Below, in pieces: positions 1-6,607 of a DNA stretch of 6,802 nt (the stretch's first letter is position 1; every line of letters begins with the position of its first letter). Source of the DNA: Oscillospiraceae bacterium (GTDB lineage Bacteria > Bacillota > Clostridia > Oscillospirales > Oscillospiraceae). The stretch lies in the NCBI GenBank assembly GCA_017646545.1, contig JAGCMI010000140.1:1-6802 (forward strand). Reading direction: 5' to 3'. The notes under the pieces were generated by a model, which worked only from the letters and a program-made list of their open reading frames with translations, was not told where the DNA came from and ran no database searches. A program made the translations under genes and the position numbers.

Positions 1-1186
1 AAATGATCCGCTTGTCCGAGGCGCCCAGCGTTCGGGCGCAGAGCACATGCTCGGCATTTTTGAACCGGTAAAACTGGCTGCGCACCCTCGATGCAATGCC
101 GATCCATCCCGTCAGCACAAAGGAGAACAGCAGCGATGGCACCACCCCCACCCGGGAGGCAAGGTGAAGCTGGAACAAGGTAGCCACCACAATGAAGGGA
201 ATGGCGGAGAGAATATCGCTGATGCGCTCCATGGTAAGATCCAGCCTTCCTCCGTAATAGCCTTCCAGCGCGCCATAGAACACACCGATCAGCAGATTAA
301 TGGCCGATACTCCCAGCGCCAGCAAAAAGCTGAGTCTTGCCCCGGAGGCCAAGTTCACCAGAATATCCTGCCCATGCTGATTGGTGCCGAAAATGTGGCG
401 GGGGGCAAAGCCGTTTTTATACTGATAGTAGGCGCTGTACAGCACCCGGCAGCGGTAGCCGGTCTGGTTTTTCACTCCATAGACCCAAGTGCCCGGGTCT
501 TTTTCCAGCCGCAGGGAGGCATAGCTGCCATCGGGCTCGGCATGGAGATAATTGGGGACAAAAACGGGATCTCCGTTTTCATTGTGATGGGCAGACTGCC
601 CGGTGGAATAGGGGCTGTCGCTGGAGAGTTCATACCATAAATTGGCGCTGCTGGACACCGCCAGATAAAAAGTGCCGTAGTTTTTTGGGATGGGATAGCA
701 GACCTGCTGCCCCGTGGCATTCTGGTAGGCTTGCAGCGCTTCAAATTCTGCTGGGGGAATATCCACATACTGAAACCCGACTGTTTCGTAGGCATCGGCA
801 GAAAGTTCATAGTAATATCTGCCGGTATCTTCATTTTTCTCCCGGGAAAGGAGGTCTTTTACGCAGGTGTCGCCCCATTCCGCCCCAATGGCGCTGTGAT
901 AATCCAGCACCGCCTGAGGCCCGGAAATGGTGACCATCCGGGCAAACAGCGGGGGCATGGTGCGGTAATACCCATCCCGGAATCCCACGGTGTAGGGTGA
1001 CAGTAGGGGCACGGCCAGCGCAAACAGCAGCAAAATGGCAATGATGACGGCAGCGGTCACCGATGCCTTATTTTTCACAAACCGCGCTGCCGCCCCGGCA
1101 AGGGAACTGCGCTGGGGCGCGCCGGGGGCGGAGGAACGGGAAGTTTTCTGCGCCGCAGGCTGAAAAAGATGTTTTGAAATTTCCAT
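1..1186 (-). CDS. oppC: Opp/Dpp-type peptide ABC transporter permease, OppC subunit (C-terminus off the left edge)
   Basis: This is one of the two membrane subunits that form the channel of a peptide importer. Reading from the ATG at 1186, 395 codons stay open to base 1, so the 3' end is missing. An N-terminal cytoplasmic stretch is followed by a first membrane segment at about 43-64 and an extracytoplasmic domain at about 65-264. The family signature FGTNQHGQDIL lies at 266-276, with further membrane segments at about 284-307, 323-345 and 350-366. The sequence stops inside the cytoplasmic EAA loop (ARTLGASDKRII, 384-395), which contacts the ATPase. Usual OppC/DppC proteins are about 300 residues; the roughly 200-residue insertion after the first segment is the main oddity. 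The start lies one base after the oppB stop (TGATATG), with a GGGAGAG ribosome site 7 bases upstream, so translational coupling is likely. The family is certain; peptide as substrate is inferred. Confidence 0.93.
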   Translation of the reverse strand, partial: MEISKHLFQPAAQKTSRSSAPGAPQRSSLAGAAARFVKNKASVTAAVIIAILLLFALAVPLLSPYTVGFRDGYYRTMPPLFARMVTISGPQAVLDYHSAIGAEWGDTCVKDLLSREKNEDTGRYYYELSADAYETVGFQYVDIPPAEFEALQAYQNATGQQVCYPIPKNYGTFYLAVSSSANLWYELSSDSPYSTGQSAHHNENGDPVFVPNYLHAEPDGSYASLRLEKDPGTWVYGVKNQTGYRCRVLYSAYYQYKNGFAPRHIFGTNQHGQDILVNLASGARLSFLLALGVSAINLLIGVFYGALEGYYGGRLDLTMERISDILSAIPFIVVATLFQLHLASRVGVVPSLLFSFVLTGWIGIASRVRSQFYRFKNAEHVLCARTLGASDKRII

Positions 1187-1187
1187 A

Positions 1188-2156
1188 TCATTTCTCTCCC
1201 ATTCGGATGCGGGGGTCGATGAAGCCGTAGCTTAGGTCCACCATCAGCGACGACAGCAGACCGATCAAGGTGTAGAAAAAGGTCAGCGCCATGAAGAAAT
1301 TGTAATCCCGGACGCTGATGGCGGTGGTGTACAGATTGCCCACCCCGGGAATGGCGAAGATTCCCTCGATGATCAGCGAGCCGCCCATGATGCCGATGAA
1401 TTCACCCAAAATCATGGGCAGCACCGGCACCATGGCATTTTTCAAAGCGTGGCGGAAAATGCAGGCGCTGCGGCTGAGTCCCTTGGCTTTTGCCAGCACC
1501 AGATATTCGCCCGTCAGCACTTCCGACAGTTCTGCCCGGGTAAAACGGGTCAGACCGGCAATGGTGCCGAAGGCCAGACTCAGCACCGCCGGGAACATGG
1601 AGTAGAACATCCTGCCGCTGAAAAGGCCTGTCTGGGCCCGGCTGGCGGCGGTGAGGGGAAACCAGCCGGTGATGTGGCACAAAAATAGCTGCACCAGAAA
1701 GGCATACACATAGCTGGGCACGGAGATGAAAATCATCACCCCTGTGGAAATGGTGTGGTCCTGCCATTTGTTTTGCCGCAGGGCGGCATAGATGCCAAGC
1801 AGCAGTCCCAGAGGAATGGACAGCAAAATGGCATATAAATTCACGGTGACGGTGTAGGGGATCTTCTCCAGCAGCACCTGCGACACCTGCTGCCCCACAT
1901 ACATCTGCTCCCCCAAACCGAAATCGCCCCGCAATACATGCTTCCAGTAGAGAAAATACTGAACGATGATGGGCTTGTTATAACCCATGGCTTCCCGACG
2001 GGCTTGCAGCAATGCCGCATCCCGCCCCTGAGCCTTGATGGCAGGAAGGGGCAGCAGCTTGATGAGAACGAAGCATAGGGTGCAGATGATGAGAAAGGTG
2101 AAGATCATCAGCGCCAGCCGCTTCAGCACATAGGGGAGCATGTTGGAATTTCGCAT
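1188..2156 (-). CDS. oppB: Opp/Dpp-type peptide ABC transporter permease, OppB subunit
   Basis: This 322-residue protein is the other channel-forming permease and has a normal length for OppB/DppB. The first membrane segment is at about 12-34. It is followed by the family's conserved extracytoplasmic stretch, including NKPIIVQYFLYWKHVLRGDFG at 60-80. Further membrane segments lie at about 103-125, 136-160, 186-204, 245-265 and 285-309. The EAA loop that docks the ATPase is at about 217-247, with E217, G226 and P243 visible (GEYLVLAKAKGLSRS). EGIFAIPGVGNL (264-275) and the terminal DPRIR are also hallmarks. The ATG at 2156 is preceded by a purine-rich ribosome site (AAGGAAGGG, about 2164-2172). 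It lies 261 bases after the substrate-binding gene and one base before oppC, giving the order binding protein, B, C. The substrate class is inferred from the family and cannot be narrowed to oligopeptide, dipeptide or another ligand. Confidence 0.95.
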   Translation of the reverse strand: MRNSNMLPYVLKRLALMIFTFLIICTLCFVLIKLLPLPAIKAQGRDAALLQARREAMGYNKPIIVQYFLYWKHVLRGDFGLGEQMYVGQQVSQVLLEKIPYTVTVNLYAILLSIPLGLLLGIYAALRQNKWQDHTISTGVMIFISVPSYVYAFLVQLFLCHITGWFPLTAASRAQTGLFSGRMFYSMFPAVLSLAFGTIAGLTRFTRAELSEVLTGEYLVLAKAKGLSRSACIFRHALKNAMVPVLPMILGEFIGIMGGSLIIEGIFAIPGVGNLYTTAISVRDYNFFMALTFFYTLIGLLSSLMVDLSYGFIDPRIRMGEK

Positions 2157-2200
2157 AAAACATCCCTTCCTTTTTCTGGAAAAACTCTGCTTAAAACGGA

Positions 2201-2234
2201 CACAGCCACGAATGTATGAACATTCGTGACTGTG
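2201..2234 (-). promoter_or_regulatory. 14-bp stem hairpin in the lipoprotein-oppB gap
   Basis: CACAGCCACGAATG (2201-2214) and CATTCGTGACTGTG (2221-2234) form a 14-bp inverted repeat around a 6-base loop. The single non-matching position is a C-A mismatch in plus-strand RNA but a G-U pair in minus-strand RNA, so the stem is complete only in the operon transcript. A short U run (GTTTT) comes 3-4 bases after the stem, which is weak for a terminator. It ends 44 bases before the oppB ATG. Likely roles are partial termination or protection of the upstream mRNA end. Confidence 0.6.
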
Positions 2235-2272
2235 AAAGAAAGTATGTTTATGATGTGCCGATATGTGATGGG

Positions 2273-2419
2273 AAATTGCAGTTTATTGCTTGGAGAATTA
2301 GGAATTAGAGATTAGGAATTAGGAATGTGAATAAACAAACACCGGTGTGTTTTCTAAGCAATTCCTAACTCCTCATTCCTCATTCCTAATTAGGCGATCA
2401 GCCCGACAAATTGCAATTT
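2273..2419. repeat. Palindromic heptad-repeat element (MITE-like)
   Basis: Tandem 7-base units make up two opposed arms: GAATTAG-type units at 2295-2327 and the mirrored CC-ending units CAATTCC, TAACTCC, TCATTCC, TCATTCC at 2359-2386, followed by TAATTAG (2387-2393). The arms pair over about 33 bases with roughly 7 mismatches, several of which could be G-U pairs. The centre is a perfect ACACCGGTGT palindrome (2339-2348). AAATTGCA occurs in direct orientation at both ends (2273-2280 and 2408-2415). The element begins right after the lipoprotein stop codon. It may be a small non-autonomous mobile element or an expanded simple repeat; it would fold into a long hairpin in the operon transcript. 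Confidence 0.7.
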
Positions 2420-4703
2420 AATAATTCAAATCGCCTTTGATTTGGGCCCACTGGCTGTCGTCATAGTCAAAGGTATAAAAGGCGATGCCGCCAAATTCCA
2501 CCAACTGGTGATAGCTGTTTGTGGGGTAGTGCCCCTTTTGCGACAGCAGTGTGGCGCTGTTGCGGTAGTAAAGGGGGGTGGTGACCATCTGAGCAAGGTA
2601 GGCATATTCCAAATCGGAATAGATGGCGCAGCGGGTGTAGGCATCAAATGCCCGGAAGGAGGGCAGGGTGGGAGAGCCTGCGGTGTTGGAGATGGTGATT
2701 TCTGGGTCACCGGCGCACCATCTGGCCCAATCCTGCAAACTGGCGGTATAATCCGCCCCGTCCAACCGGATGGTAACGGAAAGGTTAGAGGAATCAAAGC
2801 CGTATTCCATCTGCTTGGGGAATTCTGCCACCCCTGCATCGCAGTAGCAGTTATAAAGAACCCCGTAGGGGTCATAGGCAGAGCCGCCCCAAGTGGAGAA
2901 GATGATATCCGTCAGCCCGGATTCCATGGTGGCATAGTAATCTTCATCCACCACCATCTGCAAATCCACAAGACCTTCAAAATCCGTGCCCCGGCAGGCA
3001 TCCTTCAGCGCATCCCGGAGGAAATGATACATCTGCACATAGATGTCCTCGTTTTGATAAACGGAAAGCTGCAGCTGTATGGGGCTGACCCCGTCATAAA
3101 GACCGGAGCCGGTCACCTCCTCATAAGCTTGCTGCATATATTGCCGGGCCAGCATGGGGTCAAAGCCGGTAACAGCGGTATAGGCATCAGCCAAAGTGGG
3201 GTATTCCCCCTCCTCACCGAAGGTAAGTCCGTAGAGTCGCACCAGCGCGTTTTGTGCCGGCTCGCTGCTGCGGTAGCTGCTGCCGGTATAGGGGTCGTAA
3301 ATATATTCGCTGTTGAGAATGCCGAATCCCGGTGCGCCGGCAGAGGTATAGGCGGCGGCAAAGCGGCTGCGGTCAATGGCAAGGGAGAAGGCCAGACGGA
3401 AATGCACATTGGAAAGCACTTGGCTGCCCCGTTTGGAGAGGGCCGTAGCATCGGTGTTGAAAGTGAGCTTGGTGGTGTAGGTTTCGGGGATATAGCGGAT
3501 ATGGTCGCTGGCGGCATAGGTTTGCATGTCGGCAGCGGAAAGGCTGATGGAGTCCAGATCGCCCCCAAGGAAGGAAAGCAGCGCCGTGGACTGATTGGAG
3601 ATTACCTGGCAGGAGATGGTGTCCGCCTGATATTGCCCCAAGTGCTTGCCGTCGGAATAGCCGTGCCAGAGGATATTTCTCTGGAGGGTGATCTGCTTGT
3701 CCTGCTCAAAATAGGTCAGCTTGTAAGGACCGTAGGACATGGAAGTGTCCAAAGATGTGGAATAATTGGTGGTGACGGAAACTGCCTTGTCGCTGTCTGC
3801 CGGGACCACATTGCCATCCTTGTCAAAGCCGGTTTTGCAAGCTTCCCACAGGGGCTCATACACAAGGAAGGTGCCGGTAAGATTATAGGGCACATAAAAT
3901 TCCGGGTCTGCCACCGCAGCGGTGGTGATGAGTACCAACTGATATTCTCCGGTTTTCAAAATGCCCACATTTTCCCAATCGGTATTGCCATAGAGGTAAT
4001 CCTTTGCTCCCACGATGGCAAAATCGCTGGCATATAAACTGTCCGCCCGGTGGTTCATCATCTTTTTGTCCAGCAGCTGCTGATAGGAGTAAATATAGCT
4101 GTCAGCATAGATGACGGTGCCGTCTGCCCAGCAGGAATTGGGATTGATATTGATCTGAAATGCCCGGGCGGTGTCCTGCTGTGTGATGCCGAACCGGCCC
4201 ACATATTCCTTAGTCACATCCACGGGGGCGCCCTGCGCCATTTCGTCCACAATGGTCCAGCCGGAAAGATCGCTGTTGAGGGTGAAGCGGTAAAATCCGG
4301 TGGTGGTGTAATCGAGAATATAGGCATCGGAAGCGGTTTCCCAAGTGTGGGGCGCCCACTTCATGCCACCGGTGGAAGAAATATATTCATTGTAGGTGTA
4401 GTGGTTGGCATCGGAATAGTCCCGTCCGTTGCCACCGGCATAGGTGTCGTTATAGCTGACGGCGCCGCTGCTGCCCTCCGGGCGCAGGGCGGTGAGCCAA
4501 TCACCGGCAATGACGCTGCCGTTTTCATAATCCGTCCGGTAGCTACCCTGCTCCGGTTCCACCGGAGGATGGGTCGTGGTAGGGACGGTGGGGACGGTGT
4601 TGCTGTGGGTGGGGGTGCTGCCGGGGGTGTTGGGATTGCAGCCGGTGATGGACAGAAGCAGCGCCGCTGCAGCCATCAGGCAGACGCATTTTTTCAGTTG
4701 CAT
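2418..4703 (-). CDS. Family 5 extracellular solute-binding lipoprotein (peptide ABC importer, OppA-like)
   Basis: This protein captures the ligand outside the membrane and hands it to the OppB/OppC permeases encoded downstream. Residues 1-22 form a lipoprotein signal with a charged start, a hydrophobic core and an ITGC lipobox, so Cys22 should be lipidated. A Pro/Thr-rich tether follows at 23-52. The binding-protein fold is recognisable from MKWAPHTWETASDAY (about 114-128), SMSYGPYKLTYFEQDKQITL (321-340), the stretch SNVHFRLAFSLAIDRSRFA (431-449) and STWGGSAYDPYGVLYNC (603-619). At 761 residues it is much longer than the usual 530-600; extra sequence appears at 60-115 and 640-690. The start is fixed by AGGAGG 7 bases upstream (4711-4716). 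From memory, clostridial relatives share the same C-terminal pattern, ending in LNY. It is first in the operon, behind a good promoter. The family is sure; the exact ligand is unknown. Confidence 0.95.
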   Translation of the reverse strand: MQLKKCVCLMAAAALLLSITGCNPNTPGSTPTHSNTVPTVPTTTHPPVEPEQGSYRTDYENGSVIAGDWLTALRPEGSSGAVSYNDTYAGGNGRDYSDANHYTYNEYISSTGGMKWAPHTWETASDAYILDYTTTGFYRFTLNSDLSGWTIVDEMAQGAPVDVTKEYVGRFGITQQDTARAFQININPNSCWADGTVIYADSYIYSYQQLLDKKMMNHRADSLYASDFAIVGAKDYLYGNTDWENVGILKTGEYQLVLITTAAVADPEFYVPYNLTGTFLVYEPLWEACKTGFDKDGNVVPADSDKAVSVTTNYSTSLDTSMSYGPYKLTYFEQDKQITLQRNILWHGYSDGKHLGQYQADTISCQVISNQSTALLSFLGGDLDSISLSAADMQTYAASDHIRYIPETYTTKLTFNTDATALSKRGSQVLSNVHFRLAFSLAIDRSRFAAAYTSAGAPGFGILNSEYIYDPYTGSSYRSSEPAQNALVRLYGLTFGEEGEYPTLADAYTAVTGFDPMLARQYMQQAYEEVTGSGLYDGVSPIQLQLSVYQNEDIYVQMYHFLRDALKDACRGTDFEGLVDLQMVVDEDYYATMESGLTDIIFSTWGGSAYDPYGVLYNCYCDAGVAEFPKQMEYGFDSSNLSVTIRLDGADYTASLQDWARWCAGDPEITISNTAGSPTLPSFRAFDAYTRCAIYSDLEYAYLAQMVTTPLYYRNSATLLSQKGHYPTNSYHQLVEFGGIAFYTFDYDDSQWAQIKGDLNY

Positions 4704-4766
4704 GGGCGTTCCTCCTGCTTTGCGTTGTGTTCAGTATGCCCGCAAAATTGGAAATTATCAAAATAC

Positions 4767-4795
4767 ATTGTACTCTATTTTGTCGCAAATGGCAA
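4767..4795 (-). promoter_or_regulatory. Sigma-A-type promoter of the peptide transporter operon
   Basis: Read on the minus strand, TTGCCA (4795-4790, 5 of 6 to TTGACA) and TACAAT (4772-4767, 5 of 6 to TATAAT) are separated by exactly 17 bp. Transcription would start near 4760, leaving a leader of about 57 bases before the lipoprotein ATG. The match is seen in the sequence; activity is inferred. Confidence 0.75.
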
Positions 4796-4822
4796 TGCCC
4801 ACGCTTGCCCCCTTGCATTTGC
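4785..4822. repeat. Inverted repeat joining the two divergent -35 boxes
   Basis: GCAAATGGCAA (4785-4795) and TTGCATTTGC (4813-4822) are inverted copies with one extra G, 17 bases apart. Their inner ends are the -35 boxes of the two divergent promoters, and the symmetry reaches 4-5 bases into each spacer. TTGCAT is also repeated in tandem at 4813-4824. Confidence 0.45.
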
Positions 4823-4841
4823 ATTTTTACCATGGTAAAAT
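4813..4841 (+). promoter_or_regulatory. Probable promoter of the DUF2207 gene
   Basis: TTGCAT (4813-4818) and TAAAAT (4836-4841) are 17 bp apart, with a likely start near 4848, about 20 bases before the ATG. The -10 box is good (5 of 6) but the -35 box is weak (3 of 6), which would suit a regulated promoter. The right half of a 16-bp palindrome overlaps the -10 box. Confidence 0.55.
4825..4840. promoter_or_regulatory. Perfect 16-bp palindrome, candidate operator
   Basis: TTTTACCATGGTAAAA is its own reverse complement over 16 bases. It covers the end of the spacer and five of the six -10 bases of the plus-strand promoter. A protein bound here should block RNA polymerase at the DUF2207 gene. 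I do not recognise the motif as the site of a particular regulator, and no regulator gene is in the window. Confidence 0.5.
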
Positions 4842-4868
4842 AGACCAAAAAAGGAAAGGGGAGAGCGG

Positions 4869-6569
4869 ATGCGATTTGCCCGTAAACTGATATTGATTTT
4901 TTTGTGCCTTGCGCTTTTGTGCGTGCCGGTGTCGGCGCTGTCCGGTGCCCAGTCCGCTCGAACCGATGCGGTGGTTTCCTCCGATGGCAGCTGCCGCATT
5001 ACCATGCGCTTTCAGCTGCATCTGGAGCAGGAGGGGCGGCTGGAGATTCCGCTGCCTGCCGGGGCGCAGGATGTGCGTCTGGACGGAAAATATAAAACCC
5101 CCACCCAGCAGGAGCAGCAGTTGGCGCTGATATTGCCGAAGATGGCGGCCGGTATCCATACGGTGGAAATCAGCTATACCTTGCCCAATGCGGTGCAGCA
5201 GCAAAACAGTGCTTTGGTGCTGCAGGTGCCGCTGCTGACGGGATTTGCATACCCGGTGGAGCAATTTGAATTTTCCATCGTGTTGCCCATGGAACCCAAC
5301 GCCCAGCCTTCCTTCTCCAGCGGTTACTATGGGGAGGGGATCCTCTCCAGCTTGAATATCCAGCAGCAGGGCAGCGCCATCCATGGCAGCTGCCACAGCA
5401 CCCTGAAGGACCACGAAACCCTGACGATGACGCTCCGGGCTGATGAGCAGATGTTCCCGGATTATTCCCCCCAGCAGCCGCTGTTGGGCATCTGGGAACT
5501 GATCATGGTTATTTTGGCCGGTGCGGCAATGGTGTATTATCTGGTGGCGCTGCTGCCCATCATTCCTCGCAAGATCCGTTCCTTCAGTCCCCCGGAAGGT
5601 CTGGCTGCCGGTGATCTGGGCACCTGCCTTACCGGCTGCGGCATGGATCTGACCATGATGGTCTTTTCCTGGGCGCAGATGGGTTATCTGAGTATTGAAA
5701 CAGATCGGCAGGGAAATGTGACTCTGCAAAAGCGGATGGAAATGGGCTCCGAGCGCCCTGCTTTGGAAATCCGTTGTTTTGAAGTGTTGTTCGGTCAAAG
5801 CCGTTCGGTGGACGGTCTGGGTCTGCATTATGCCCGGCTGTGCCGTAAAATGACCACCAAATCCCATCTGCTGCGGCAGATTTACCGCTCCCGTTCCGGT
5901 AATCCCCGGATCGTGCGGCTGCTGGCGGTGGCGGTGGGCGGCTGCAGCGGTGTGCTGCTGAGCCGTGGGGTCTATAGCGCCGGCGCAGGTACGGTTTTGC
6001 TGGCCATCGCCATGAGTTTGGTCTGTATGCTGCTGAGCTGGGGCATCCATTCCGGCAGCAAATGCCTGCCGCTGGGCAATAAACTGCCCATCTGGCTGGG
6101 AATGGGTTGCAGCGCAGTATGGATCGGTCTTGGCTTTGTGATGAACAATCTGATGTTGGCGGCACTGATGGTGGCCTATGAAAATCTGACGGGTATCGCC
6201 GCTGCCTTGGGCGGCCGCCGCAGTGAGCAGGGACAGCAGTATGTGGCGCAGATTCGCGGTCTGCGTTCCCATCTGACCCGGGCATCGGTGTTTGATATGC
6301 AGCAATGCCTGGAGAGAAACCCCGCCTATTTCTTTGAACTGATGCCCTATGCCCTGGCATTGGGTGTGGAGCGCCCCTTCGCCCGCCGCTTCGGCAAGGT
6401 GACGGTGGCAGAATGTAGTTATTTGAATGCACCCGTCCGTGGGGAATTGACCCCGGCCCAATGGGCCAGCCTGCTGCGGCAGGTGGCGGATCGGTTAAAC
6501 CGCCGCCAGCGGAAACTGCGGTTTGAGCAGTTCTTCCAGCAGACGGAAAATACCGTCAAAACCAAATAA
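4869..6569 (+). CDS. DUF2207-family membrane protein of unknown function
   Basis: This is a 566-residue envelope protein of the DUF2207 family, which has no established function. Residues 1-23 are a signal peptide with a likely cut after VSA. An extracytoplasmic beta-rich domain follows at about 30-200 and then a membrane segment at 207-230. The cytoplasmic part starts with the family's SPPEGL motif (240-245) and the region FSWAQMGYLSIETDRQGNV (266-284). A cluster of membrane segments lies at about 349-440. The conserved end is YVAQIRGLRSHLTRAS (458-473) plus YFFELMPYALALGVERPFARRF (487-508). Many family members end in a Gly-rich tail; this one has a basic, Gln-rich end instead. The ATG at 4869 has AGGAAAGGGGAG just upstream, 5 bases from the start. 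It is divergent from the peptide transporter and appears to be a single-gene transcript ending at its own terminator. Family assignment is from recognised motifs, without a profile search. Confidence 0.87.
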   Translation: MRFARKLILIFLCLALLCVPVSALSGAQSARTDAVVSSDGSCRITMRFQLHLEQEGRLEIPLPAGAQDVRLDGKYKTPTQQEQQLALILPKMAAGIHTVEISYTLPNAVQQQNSALVLQVPLLTGFAYPVEQFEFSIVLPMEPNAQPSFSSGYYGEGILSSLNIQQQGSAIHGSCHSTLKDHETLTMTLRADEQMFPDYSPQQPLLGIWELIMVILAGAAMVYYLVALLPIIPRKIRSFSPPEGLAAGDLGTCLTGCGMDLTMMVFSWAQMGYLSIETDRQGNVTLQKRMEMGSERPALEIRCFEVLFGQSRSVDGLGLHYARLCRKMTTKSHLLRQIYRSRSGNPRIVRLLAVAVGGCSGVLLSRGVYSAGAGTVLLAIAMSLVCMLLSWGIHSGSKCLPLGNKLPIWLGMGCSAVWIGLGFVMNNLMLAALMVAYENLTGIAAALGGRRSEQGQQYVAQIRGLRSHLTRASVFDMQQCLERNPAYFFELMPYALALGVERPFARRFGKVTVAECSYLNAPVRGELTPAQWASLLRQVADRLNRRQRKLRFEQFFQQTENTVKTK

Positions 6570-6571
6570 AG

Positions 6572-6607
6572 AAGAGCACGCTGATTTTCAGCGTGCTCTT
6601 TTGTTTT
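6572..6607. terminator. Bidirectional intrinsic terminator between two convergent genes
   Basis: A perfect 13-bp stem (AAGAGCACGCTGA at 6572-6584 with TCAGCGTGCTCTT at 6588-6600) closes a 3-base loop. On the plus strand it runs straight into TTGTTTT, a good U-tract for ending the DUF2207 transcript two bases after its stop. On the minus strand the stem is followed by TTCTTTATTT, so it should also end the RNase Y transcript. Confidence 0.93.

Noticed and set aside
47..640. 197-codon plus-strand open frame near the left edge
   Set aside because: It is the complement of the OppC gene, which stays open from 1186 to 1 and carries all expected family motifs.
472..834. 120-codon minus-strand frame that could be taken for a small gene
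   Set aside because: It is a shifted frame inside oppC, Pro/Met-rich and without a ribosome site; the true frame continues through it.
2171..2184. TTTTTCTGGAAAAA inverted repeat just upstream of the oppB ribosome site
   Set aside because: The stem is only 5 A-T pairs with a 4-base loop, too weak to claim control of oppB translation.
2206..2229. SOS (LexA) box suggested by the GAACATTCG sequence
   Set aside because: The Gram-positive site needs CGAAC-N4-GTTCG. Here the symmetry is CGAATG-N6-CATTCG, so the spacing and half-sites do not fit.
2157..2300. Possible separate promoter for oppB in the gap
   Set aside because: I tested several -35/-10 pairs on the minus strand and found none with good hexamers at 16-18 bp spacing.
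2442..4037. 531-codon plus-strand open frame antisense to the binding-protein gene
   Set aside because: It lies wholly inside a clear family 5 binding-protein gene, has Gly/Ile/His-rich composition with no recognisable domain, and no promoter or ribosome site that I can see. It is a by-product of GC-biased codon use on the other strand.
4050..4838. 262-codon plus-strand open frame across the binding-protein start and divergent promoter region
   Set aside because: It crosses the lipoprotein signal sequence and the promoter on the wrong strand, and the protein is low-complexity Gly/Ala/Val with no family resemblance.
4827..6461. 544-codon minus-strand open frame antisense to the DUF2207 gene
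   Set aside because: Its translation is dominated by Gln, His and Gly, as expected when CTG-rich codons are read in reverse as CAG. It has no signal, domain or ribosome site, while the plus-strand frame has clear family motifs.
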